Assembly (NCBI RefSeq): GCF_000422485.1
Contig: NZ_KE383851.1
Span: 187,976-251,975, forward strand
Reading direction: 5' to 3'
Source of the DNA: Paenibacillus pasadenensis DSM 19293
GTDB taxonomy: Bacteria; Bacillota; Bacilli; Paenibacillales; Paenibacillaceae
DNA: 64,000 nucleotides
Shown here: positions 56,769 through 64,000 of the stretch, piece after piece
Numbering within the stretch: the first letter of the stretch is position 1
Layout: each line of letters starts with the position of its first letter
Position numbers and translations under genes: made by a program
The notes under the pieces: model-generated
The model's input: only the letters and a program-made list of their open reading frames with translations
Told to the model about the DNA's origin: nothing
The model's database searches: none

Positions 56769-58271
56769 ATGTCATTCAAGGTTGCTTTTATCGGCGCGGG
56801 CAGCATCGGCTTCACGAGGGGGCTGCTGCGGGATCTGCTGTCGGTGCCGGAGTTCGCGGGAATCGAGGTGGCGTTCGCCGACATCGATCCGGACAATCTG
56901 GAGCGGGTGCGCAGCCTCTGCCAGCGCGACATCGACGAGAACGGCCTCGCGATCCGGATCCAGGCGACGACGGACCGGCGCGAGGCGCTGAAGGGCGCGA
57001 AATACATCCTCAACACGATCCGGATCGGGGGGCTCGAGGCGTTCCGCACCGACGTGGAGATTCCGCTCCGCTACGGCATCGACCAGTGCGTCGGCGACAC
57101 GCTCTGCGCCGGCGGCATCATGTACGGGCAGCGCGGCATCGCCGAGATGCTCGCCATCTGCAAGGACATCCGCGAGTTCGCCCGCGAGGATGCGCTGCTG
57201 CTCAACTACGCCAATCCGATGGCGATGCTCACCTGGGCGTGCAACGCGTACGGAGGCGTGCGGACGATCGGGCTGTGCCACGGCGTGCAGGGCGGCCACC
57301 ATCAGATCGCGCAGGCGCTCGGGCTGGAGATGGACGAGGTGGACATCGTCTGCGCGGGCATCAACCACCAGACCTGGTACGTCAGCGTCAAGACCGGCGG
57401 CGTCGACCGCACCGGCGACCTGCTGGAGGCGTTCGAGCGCCATCCCGACTTCGCCCGGACGGAAAAGGTGCGGATCGACATGCTGCGGCGCTTCGGCTAT
57501 TACAGCACGGAGTCGAACGGCCATCTGAGCGAATACGTGCCCTGGTACCGCAAGCGTCCGCAGGAGATCCCGGACTGGATCGACCTGAACAGCTGGATCA
57601 ACGGGGAGACCGGAGGCTACCTGCGCGTCTGCACCGAGGGCCGGCTCTGGTTCGAGACGGAGTTCCCGGCGTGGATGAAGGAGCCTGCGCTGCGGTACGA
57701 GGCGTCGGAGCGGAGCCAGGAGCACGGCGGCTACATCATCGAATCGCTGGAAACGGGGCGGGTGTACCGCGGCCACTTCAACGTTGTCAATCGCGGCGTC
57801 ATCTCGAATCTGCCGGATGACTGCATCATCGAGGCGCCGGGCTACGTCGACCGCAACGGCATCTCGATGCCGGTCGTCGGCGACCTGCCGCTCGGTCCGG
57901 CCGCCGTCTGCCAGGCGAGCGTGAACGTGCAGCGGCTGGCCGTTGAGGCGGCGGTGCGCGGCGACGACAAGCTGCTGCGCCAGGCGTTCCTGATGGATCC
58001 GCTCGTCGGCGCGGTATGCAATCCGCCCGAGGTGTGGCAGCTCGTCGACGAGATGCTCGTCGCCGGCGAGCGCTGGCTGCCGCAGTACGGCGAGGCGATC
58101 GCCGCCGCCAAGGAGCGGCTGGCGGCCGGCAATCTCATCCCGACGCGCGAGTACGAAGGCGCGGCGAGGCTGCAGACCAAGACGCTCGAGCAGATGCAGG
58201 CGGCTCGCGACGAGGCCGACGCCAATGCCAGGGAAGCCGACAAGGGCAAGCGGCGCGCGGAGCAGAGATGA
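56769..58271 (+). CDS. melA: GH4 family alpha-galactosidase (MelA-like)
   Basis: A 500-residue glycoside hydrolase of family 4. These enzymes need NAD+ and Mn2+ and work by oxidation-elimination. The NAD-binding loop FIGAGSIGFTRG is at residues 7-18. The metal site is CHGVQGGHHQIA near 173-184, and the catalytic region is CAGINHQTWYVS near 197. The substrate is probably melibiose or related alpha-galactosides, though GH4 members differ. The last 30 residues are charged and Lys/Arg/Asp-rich. AraC-type control from the upstream gene is likely. No sugar transporter is adjacent. Confidence 0.93.
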   Translation: MSFKVAFIGAGSIGFTRGLLRDLLSVPEFAGIEVAFADIDPDNLERVRSLCQRDIDENGLAIRIQATTDRREALKGAKYILNTIRIGGLEAFRTDVEIPLRYGIDQCVGDTLCAGGIMYGQRGIAEMLAICKDIREFAREDALLLNYANPMAMLTWACNAYGGVRTIGLCHGVQGGHHQIAQALGLEMDEVDIVCAGINHQTWYVSVKTGGVDRTGDLLEAFERHPDFARTEKVRIDMLRRFGYYSTESNGHLSEYVPWYRKRPQEIPDWIDLNSWINGETGGYLRVCTEGRLWFETEFPAWMKEPALRYEASERSQEHGGYIIESLETGRVYRGHFNVVNRGVISNLPDDCIIEAPGYVDRNGISMPVVGDLPLGPAAVCQASVNVQRLAVEAAVRGDDKLLRQAFLMDPLVGAVCNPPEVWQLVDEMLVAGERWLPQYGEAIAAAKERLAAGNLIPTREYEGAARLQTKTLEQMQAARDEADANAREADKGKRRAEQR

Positions 58272-58355
58272 ATGGGCAAGCGGGGCTGTCTGGCGTAATT
58301 CAATGGCTGTAACCCGAATCGATCGGGCTGCAGACATCCGAGAGCTCGGTTCAGA

Positions 58356-58411
58356 GAGGGTGTCCCTAAGCCTAAGCCAAGGCTTTTGGGGCACCCTCGG
58401 TTTGTTTTCAT
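58356..58411 (+). terminator. Intrinsic terminator after the GH4 gene
   Basis: GAGGGTGTCCC (58356-58366) pairs with GGGGCACCCTC (58388-58398), with an inner AAGCC/GGCTT stem, followed by TTTGTTTTC. Confidence 0.85.
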
Positions 58412-58533
58412 GCGGCTGCAGTTGGCGGGGTGGCTGCCTTTGCCTGCCTTTCATGATCGCGAAGCTCTTTCTCCCCGGTCTGCTATACTGGTAGAATCGA
58501 AGAGTCAACGAGAGAAGCAGGAGGCGAGCAGAC

Positions 58534-60921
58534 GTGTCGATCGAGTGGGGGCCGCTTGGAAGAGCGGGACAGCCGAATCGTAATCCGATTCGGAAGCCGT
58601 GGCGCAAGCGGTTGCTGCCGCAGGAAGCGCCCGGGCAGCGCGACACGGCTTTTTGGCGCCGGTCGATGGCGGGCGTCTGGATCGGGGCCGCGTTCCTGTG
58701 CGCCGCTTGCGCGCAAGGGCTGCCGCTCGGCTTTGGCCCCGCCTATGATCTGATGGCGATGACGCTGGCCGGCACGGCCGCGCTCGGCATCGCCGCCTGG
58801 GCGCTGTCCTGGCTGCTGTGCTGGATGAGGCTGCCGCTGCCTCGCCGGTTCGCGGGCGGCGCGCTGGCGCTTGCCGCCGGCACGGCTGGCGCGCTGCTCG
58901 TCGCGGAGCTGCGCTGGACGGCGGCGCTGCCGCTCGCGGCCGCGTACGCGCTTGCCGCCGCCGTCGGCGGAGTAGCTTTTGCCGCCGCGCTGCCGCGGCT
59001 TCGCCTTCGCCGGCCGCAGCCGCTGGCCGCGCTGCTCTGTTCCGCCGGAGCGCTGCTCGTGCTGCCGCTCCTGCTGTCGTTGCCGGCGCCGGGCTTCGGC
59101 GGCTCGGCGGACGATGCGGACGGCGCGGGCGCTGCGGGAAGCGCGATCGCGCCGGACTTGCCGGGCCGATCCGGCGCCTACGCCTACTCCGTCTTGACCT
59201 ACGGCAGCGGCACCGGCCGCCGGGCGGAGTTCGCCGCGGAGGCGGACATCCGCACCTCCTCCGCAGACGCTTCGGCGCTGCTGACGGATTGGAGCCGGCT
59301 GAAGGCGTGGTACTGGGGCTTCGAGCCCGATCGGATGCCGCTGAACGGCACGTTGTGGCTTCCGGACGGAGACGGGCCGTTCCCGCTCGCGCTCATCGTG
59401 CACGGCAACCATATCGCGCAGCAGCGATCGGATGCAGGCTACGCCTACCTCGGCGAGCGGCTCGCCTCCAAAGGCTACGCCGCCGTCTCGGTCGACGAGA
59501 ACTTCCTGAACTTCTCGCCCTGGACGGGCATCCCGGACGACGACATGAAGCTGCGGGCGTGGCTGCTGCTGCGCCATCTCGAGGAGCTGAAGCGTCTGTC
59601 CGGCCAGCCGGACGGACCGCTCGCCGGCAAGCTCGACGCGTCCCGGACGCTGCTGATCGGGCATTCGCGCGGCGGGCAGGCGGCCGCGATGGCGGCGGAT
59701 GCGGGCAAGTGGTTCCCCGGCGATGCCGCTCTGGCCCGCTCGGTGCTCGGCGTCGCCGCGCTCGCTCCGACGGATACGGAGGAGGACGGCCAGCGGGCCG
59801 TGCTGGAGCATGCGAGCTATCTCACGCTGCACGGCTCGCGGGATGCGGATCTGACCGTCTTTTACGGAGAAAGGCAATACGGCCGCGTGCGGCTCGAGCC
59901 GGGCTCGGACCGCTTCAAGGCGGCTGTGTATATCGAGGATGCGAACCACAGCCGCTTCAACGCGGACTGGGGCACGATGGACAACTCGCTGCCGGGAGGG
60001 CTGCTGCTGCGCCAGCGGGACATGCTGAGCGGCGAGCGGCAGCGCCTGCTCGCCGCCTCGTATGTCGGGGCGTTCGCGGACGCGGTGCTCGGCGGCGACG
60101 CCGCCGCCCGCGCCTGGCTGCTGCCGGAGTCGGAAGCCTCGGATGCGAAGTCCGAGGAGACGAGCGTTTCGGCGGCGGCTGAAGCAGGCCGTCCGGAAGC
60201 CGTTTCCGGCGTCCGGACGTACCGGCTGTACGCCGACGCAGACGAGCTGCCTGTTGCCGACTTCGAGCAGGAGGATGCCCGGCAAGCGGGCTCCGGCGTG
60301 CGCGCCGAAGCGGCGGATGGCTCCAGCTTGAGCGCCGATCCGCTGCTCGACCGCAACGGCTCGCCCAAAGGCAGTCGAGGCGCCGTCGTCTCCTGGGGAG
60401 CTCTTGGGGCAGCCGCTGAAAGGCCGGGCAGCGATGAGGATGCTTCCGGGAGCGGTACCGCTTCGGAAGGCAGCTGGCTGAGGCTGACCGGACTGCCGCA
60501 GCCTCTGGACCCCGACGGAGGAGGACTGAGCTTCACGGCGGCCAACCTCGGCCGCCAGCTATGCTCCGAGAGAGCGGACTGCGAGCCCCAGGAGCTGCGG
60601 CTGCAGGTCGTGCTGCGCGATCGAAATGGCGCCGAGGCTGAGGTCGCGGTCGCCGATGCGCTCGCGGCGGTGGAGGAGGAGCCGTTCCTGCGGCCGGCCT
60701 GGCTCGACGGATTCGCCAGCGAGGGCAAGTACGACCGCCCGGCCGAGCTGGCGCGGGTGACGATTCGGCTGCCGCTGTCCGCCTTCCGCGAGGCCGAGCC
60801 GTTGCTCGATACGGACTCGCTTGACCGTCTGGAGCTGCGCTTCCGATCGGCGGACGGCGGGGCGGGGCGCATCATGCTGGACGACGTAAGCTGGTACGCC
60901 GGCGAGACGGCCGGCCGATGA
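58534..60921 (+). CDS. Membrane-anchored alpha/beta hydrolase
   Basis: A 795-residue protein. Residues about 45-190 hold five or six membrane helices. Residues about 265-530 are an alpha/beta-hydrolase domain: LALIVHGNH, the nucleophile elbow GHSRGG, an acid near LTLHGSRDADL and His in DANHSRFN. From about 530 to 795 a beta-rich region with Ser/Asp/Gly linkers ends in RIMLDDVSW, a carbohydrate-binding-module-like tail. It is probably an esterase or lipase-like enzyme facing the wall; the substrate is unknown. The start is GTG with AGGAGGCG upstream. Confidence 0.82.
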   Translation: MSIEWGPLGRAGQPNRNPIRKPWRKRLLPQEAPGQRDTAFWRRSMAGVWIGAAFLCAACAQGLPLGFGPAYDLMAMTLAGTAALGIAAWALSWLLCWMRLPLPRRFAGGALALAAGTAGALLVAELRWTAALPLAAAYALAAAVGGVAFAAALPRLRLRRPQPLAALLCSAGALLVLPLLLSLPAPGFGGSADDADGAGAAGSAIAPDLPGRSGAYAYSVLTYGSGTGRRAEFAAEADIRTSSADASALLTDWSRLKAWYWGFEPDRMPLNGTLWLPDGDGPFPLALIVHGNHIAQQRSDAGYAYLGERLASKGYAAVSVDENFLNFSPWTGIPDDDMKLRAWLLLRHLEELKRLSGQPDGPLAGKLDASRTLLIGHSRGGQAAAMAADAGKWFPGDAALARSVLGVAALAPTDTEEDGQRAVLEHASYLTLHGSRDADLTVFYGERQYGRVRLEPGSDRFKAAVYIEDANHSRFNADWGTMDNSLPGGLLLRQRDMLSGERQRLLAASYVGAFADAVLGGDAAARAWLLPESEASDAKSEETSVSAAAEAGRPEAVSGVRTYRLYADADELPVADFEQEDARQAGSGVRAEAADGSSLSADPLLDRNGSPKGSRGAVVSWGALGAAAERPGSDEDASGSGTASEGSWLRLTGLPQPLDPDGGGLSFTAANLGRQLCSERADCEPQELRLQVVLRDRNGAEAEVAVADALAAVEEEPFLRPAWLDGFASEGKYDRPAELARVTIRLPLSAFREAEPLLDTDSLDRLELRFRSADGGAGRIMLDDVSWYAGETAGR

Positions 60922-60990
60922 GCCGGCAGCGTCGACGTTCCGGCGACTCGAGATCGTCGATTTCTCCCCCGGAATTCGTTATTTCGACGC

Positions 60991-61020
60991 TTGACGCTGT
61001 TCTCGCGAGCTGGCTATACT
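60991..61020 (+). promoter_or_regulatory. Sigma-A promoter of the bdbD-bdbC operon
   Basis: TTGACG at 60991-60996 and TATACT at 61015-61020, separated by 18 bases, lie 66 bases before the bdbD start. This is the best promoter match seen in the window. Confidence 0.7.
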
Positions 61021-61086
61021 TTAGTAAGTGCCTGGGTGGCCAGGCTGCTAGATTACGAGCATCATGACCGAAAGGAAGGACGCCTC

Positions 61087-61791
61087 TTGAGCCAATCGAA
61101 GAGCAGCAAGAAAAAGAAGAACGTCTACGTGCCTCCAGCCAAGCAGAAGAAGGGCAACGGAGCGCTCATCTGGCTGACGATCGCCATCGCGTTCATCGCC
61201 GTCGTCATCATTCTGGGCATCAACAATTCGTCCAAGCCCCATGCGTTCAACTACGGGGAGATGCCGCGCCTCGGCGACGAGAACGCGCAGGTCAAGCTCG
61301 TCGAGTTCGGCGACTACAAGTGCCCGAGCTGCAAGCTGTTCTCCGAGCAGGTCAAGCCGCTGCTCGTCCAGGATTACATCAACGACGGCAAGGCCGCGCT
61401 GTATTTCGCGAACTACGCTTTCCTCGGACAGGATTCGGTGACGGCGGCCGTCGCGGCCCACTCCGTCTACCTGCAGGACCCGGAGCAGTTCTGGGCCTAC
61501 AATGATGCGATCTATGCGAACCAAGGCGATGAGACTACCGTCTGGGCGACGCCCGAGCGGCTCGTGCAGATCGCCAAGGACGCCAAGCTCGACATCGACT
61601 TCGACAAGCTGCTGAGCGACATCAACGCCGGCGTCGGCTCCGACAAGGTCGCCGAGGAGAGCCGGCTGGCCGAGTCGACGCTCAAGGTCGGCGGCACGCC
61701 TTCGCTGTTCGTGGACGGCGAGCAGCTCCAGTTCAAAGGCTATGACGACATCAAGAAGGCGATCGACGCCAAGCTCGACGAGAAGAAGTAA
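61087..61791 (+). CDS. bdbD: BdbD-like thiol-disulfide oxidoreductase (DsbA family)
   Basis: A 234-residue protein with a Lys-rich cytoplasmic start (KSSKKKKN), one membrane helix (about 37-57) and an extracellular DsbA-type thioredoxin fold. The active site is CPSC in FGDYKCPSCKLF, and the cis-Pro loop is GGTPSLFVDG. It introduces disulfides into exported proteins. The TTG at 61087 with AAGGAAGGA upstream is chosen; the longer frame from 60991 starts on the promoter. Its oxidation partner BdbC follows. Confidence 0.93.
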   Translation: MSQSKSSKKKKNVYVPPAKQKKGNGALIWLTIAIAFIAVVIILGINNSSKPHAFNYGEMPRLGDENAQVKLVEFGDYKCPSCKLFSEQVKPLLVQDYINDGKAALYFANYAFLGQDSVTAAVAAHSVYLQDPEQFWAYNDAIYANQGDETTVWATPERLVQIAKDAKLDIDFDKLLSDINAGVGSDKVAEESRLAESTLKVGGTPSLFVDGEQLQFKGYDDIKKAIDAKLDEKK

Positions 61792-61905
61792 GCCGCTTCG
61801 CCGGATGGAATGCGCGGAGCGGAAGAGCGCGCTTGAAATCGGCTTCGCGAAAAGCGCATGACGTCCGAGGACGCGCCGAAATTTTGATGGGGAGGGTGGC
61901 GGCTC

Positions 61906-62397
61906 ATGGCCGAACAGAACACCGATGGGGAGCTCTACGAGCATGACGAGCCGGATTCCTTTGACCAGGACGAGGACGAGCCGCAAGGACTGTGGGAGCG
62001 CTACCGCTTCTACTGCGCCTGGGTCGTCGCGCTCGCAGCGACGCTGGGCAGCCTTTACCTGAGCGAGGTCGCCGGGTACATGCCGTGCGACTTGTGCTGG
62101 TACCAGCGCATCTTCATGTATCCGCTGGCGGTGCTGCTCGGCATCGCGGCTTATCGCGGAGACCGGCAGATCGGCGTTTATGCGCTGCCGCTCGCCTGGA
62201 TCGGCATCGCGATCTCCTTTTACCACAACCTGCTCCAATGGTTCCCGTCGCTGTCGGGCATCGTGCCGTGCAAGTCCGGCGTGCCGTGCAACCAGGATTA
62301 CTTGAACTGGCTCGGCTTCATCACGATTCCGCTGATGGCGCTGACCGCCTTCGCCCTCATCCTGATCCTGCTGCATGTGAAGGGACGCCGCCGCTAG
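61906..62397 (+). CDS. bdbC: BdbC-like quinone-linked disulfide oxidase (DsbB family)
   Basis: A 163-residue membrane protein with an acidic N-terminal tail and four helices. Both DsbB cysteine pairs are present: CDLC before WYQR (about 60-66) and CKSGVPC (about 122-128). It reoxidises BdbD and passes electrons to menaquinone. GGGGAGGG precedes the ATG. The barnases, NucA and other secreted products in this window carry Cys pairs that could be substrates. Confidence 0.93.
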   Translation: MAEQNTDGELYEHDEPDSFDQDEDEPQGLWERYRFYCAWVVALAATLGSLYLSEVAGYMPCDLCWYQRIFMYPLAVLLGIAAYRGDRQIGVYALPLAWIGIAISFYHNLLQWFPSLSGIVPCKSGVPCNQDYLNWLGFITIPLMALTAFALILILLHVKGRRR

Positions 62398-62532
62398 GCA
62401 TCTTCGCAGCAGGCATGGCAGTCGCCTTCGCCGACTGACGTACCTCTCGCAGGACTGCCCCAGTCGAACCGAGATTCATTAAAGCAAGTCGCGAAGCGAG
62501 ACATTAAAGCAAGTTGCGGTCGTGAAGCACGC

Positions 62533-62580
62533 GCCGCTTCAAGTCCATCCCGATCCGGGAGGGCTTGAAGCGGCTTTTTT
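62533..62580 (+). terminator. Intrinsic terminator upstream of the regulator gene
   Basis: GCCGCTTCAAG (62533-62543) pairs with CTTGAAGCGGC (62564-62574), followed by TTTTTT (62575-62580). It may end the bdbDC transcript or attenuate the next gene, which starts 37 bases on. Just before it a short direct repeat, ATTAAAGCAAGT, occurs twice (about 62478 and 62504). Confidence 0.85.
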
Positions 62581-62616
62581 CGTTCATTTCGAATCAGAAA
62601 AGGAGCCGAAGAAACG

Positions 62617-63294
62617 ATGCCAAACTTTCAAACTGCCTATGACGAATGGCTGCAAGCCGAGATTCAGGACGAGACCAATCCGCGCCGCCGAGAGCTTCTG
62701 GAGAAAGGGCTGGGCCACGGCACGGTCGCTTTCCTCAAGCAAATCTGGTTCCCGACCATGCGCAGCTTCAAGCATCTGCATCCAGAATGGGAAGTGCGCG
62801 ACGCGTCGAACGGCTACCGATATGTCGATCTGGCTTATCTTCCGGGCGGGGGCGCGAAGGGGGGCATCGAGATTCAGGGCTTTGGTCCTCATGCTCGAGA
62901 TCTTGATGTAAGGCGCTTCAAGGACCTCAGCTGGAGGTACTCGATGCTGTCCATCGACGATTGGCTGTTCATCCCCGTCGCCTATCTGTCGATCGTCGAG
63001 GAGCCGAAGCGCTGCCAGCAGCTGGTACTTTCTTTCGTCGGAAAGTTCATCGCGGGCGAAAGCGCAGGCTCGCTGACGGCGTTGGAGGCGGAGACGGTCC
63101 GGTACGCGAGGCGGGTATTTCGTCCGTTCACGCCTTCCGAGCTGACGGTCCATCTCAACGTGAGCGCCGCTTATGCAAGACGGATTCTGCATCGGCTGGT
63201 CGAGCTGGGGAGATTGAAGCAGGTGGGCGGGAATTTGCGCTATCGGTCCTATGCGCTCCCGGATTGGATGCCGCTGCCCGGGTCAGACGGATGA
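62617..63294 (+). CDS. Putative DNA-binding regulator with nuclease-like N-terminus
   Basis: A 225-residue protein of unknown function. The N-terminal 130 residues have a pattern seen in small restriction-like folds: WEVRDASNGYRYVDLAYL, then GIEIQGFG and RRFKDLSWRYSML, loosely D ... E-x-Q as in Vsr-like PD-(D/E)XK proteins, but with Gln in the catalytic Lys place. The C-terminal part (about 160-215) looks like a winged helix: FTPSELTVHLNVSAAYARRILHRLVELGRLKQV. It may be a regulator with an inactive nuclease fold. AAAGGAG precedes the ATG. It stands alone between a terminator and a long non-coding region. Confidence 0.65.
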   Translation: MPNFQTAYDEWLQAEIQDETNPRRRELLEKGLGHGTVAFLKQIWFPTMRSFKHLHPEWEVRDASNGYRYVDLAYLPGGGAKGGIEIQGFGPHARDLDVRRFKDLSWRYSMLSIDDWLFIPVAYLSIVEEPKRCQQLVLSFVGKFIAGESAGSLTALEAETVRYARRVFRPFTPSELTVHLNVSAAYARRILHRLVELGRLKQVGGNLRYRSYALPDWMPLPGSDG

Positions 63295-64000
63295 CTCGCC
63301 TGGAGCGGGTATCTGTCGCATCAGCCGCATCGCGCGGCTGATGCGGCTCGCCCGGCCGACGGCATAGGGAGGGCGGCTCATCCAGAGAACGAATTGGCGC
63401 CCGGCCGCATCTGTCGAATCGGCTGCCTCCCGGAGGCCAGTCGTTCCAGGCACATTGGTTGCAGCTTGGGTGTGTGCGGCCTTCCGTCAATTTTGGGTCC
63501 GCTCAACGTAACGATACTAGCGAGCCTTATTTCATCGTTTGAGGCGAGTTTTGAATTCTAACGATACTGACAGAGCCTATTGGCCCTTTTCCCCTCGATT
63601 TTGAGGCTGTTTAAGAAAATAAGCTCGGTCAGTATCGTTAGATTTTTTTGGAGCCTTCTTTTCCACGAATAGCGTCTGTCAGTATCGTTAGATGGATAGC
63701 CAAGCGTCCGGCAACGCTTCAAGCCGGGCCGCCGAGGCATGCGGCGATCTCCGAGCATGCCGCCCCCCCGGGCGCCTGCCCTGCCGGCGTTATACCGAGG
63801 ATAAGCCGCCCTTGCTGCCGAAGCTGCCGCCCGAATCATGCGACAATTCGCCACCTCTGATTGACCCGGCCCTGCGGCGGGTATATTCTTAGGGCAAGAG
63901 CTTCGTAAAAGCGTTTTCATTTTTCGGCGATCCTACATAAAACCGCGCATGCAGATCCCGTTCAAGCAGGCTTTGCGGGCGTCCGGCCGCCTGGTCCGCC
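63295..64000. other. Non-coding region at the end of the window
   Basis: No gene with a ribosome binding site and protein-like composition was found. It contains a GCCGCATCGCGCGGCTGATGC inverted repeat near 63325-63346 just after the regulator gene, a fourfold 24-base repeat (63509-63691) and a GC-rich stretch after 63715. Confidence 0.6.
63509..63691. repeat. Four copies of a 24-base intergenic repeat
   Basis: The unit CTAACGATACTGACAGAGCCTATT occurs directly at 63509-63531 (diverged) and 63558-63581, and inverted at 63618-63641 and 63668-63691. The central inverted pair can form a 24-base-pair imperfect stem with a 36-base loop, followed by TTTTTTT at 63643-63649. Confidence 0.85.

Noticed and set aside
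63558-63920. 120-codon minus-strand frame across the intergenic repeats
   Set aside because: It reads through the inverted repeats and T-tracts, lacks a ribosome binding site and has no protein-like pattern.

Overview
The window looks like a chromosomal segment of a high-GC, spore-forming member of the Paenibacillaceae (a Paenibacillus or close relative). The pointers are strong AGGAGG ribosome binding sites with many GTG/TTG starts, a ydaO-type c-di-AMP riboswitch, barnase/barstar and NucA/ComJ nuclease-inhibitor pairs, an SLH surface protein, a giant Gly-X-Thr collagen-like protein and a PBSX-type contractile tail cluster. GC content is high by eye nearly throughout. The exception is an AT-richer island at about 26.8-33 kb. 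No rRNA, tRNA, CRISPR array or transposase was seen.

Layout. 0.4-1.8 kb: a flavin oxidoreductase. 1.9-10.7 kb: potassium supply. A lone KdpD-type Usp protein is followed by a c-di-AMP riboswitch, two small leader genes and kdpFABC, then a KdpD input protein in which the KdpD+Usp module is present twice and the kinase is missing. The kinase half of KdpD and KdpE sit at 24.5-26.8 kb, so the Kdp sensor is split. 10.7-14.0 kb: SWIM/SNF2 helicase. 14.1-22.1 kb: a 2,233-residue collagen-like protein, divergent from a glycosyltransferase with a TPR-like half that could modify it. 22.2-24.3 kb: an NlpC/P60 cell-wall hydrolase, then barnase-barstar-barnase. 27.0-27.6 kb: a frameshifted lipoprotein gene. 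28.1-35.8 kb: a translationally coupled pair, an SLH-anchored protein and a 2,162-residue PKD/CARDB surface protein. 35.9-37.0 kb: nucA-comJ. 37.2-39.3 kb: a 7-TM histidine kinase convergent with a NarL-type regulator.

39.5-51.6 kb: a tightly overlapping contractile tail operon. It runs terminator-like protein, sheath, tube, frameshifted assembly chaperone, tape measure, LysM hub protein, baseplate proteins, discoidin-type fibre and a C39-like peptidase. Capsid, portal, terminase and integrase genes are absent, which suggests a tailocin-like particle rather than a prophage. A -1 slippery heptamer (A AAA AAC) joins the two chaperone frames, and the first gene lacks an ordinary start codon at its ribosome binding site.

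51.7-63.3 kb: a hybrid kinase, an M29 aminopeptidase, a GNAT acetyltransferase, an AraC regulator next to a GH4 alpha-galactosidase, a membrane-anchored alpha/beta hydrolase, the BdbD/BdbC disulfide pair, and a regulator with a possible nuclease-like N-terminus. The last 700 bases are non-coding and carry four copies of a 24-base repeat, two in each orientation.

All functions are read from motifs and gene order. No search or structure calculation was run.
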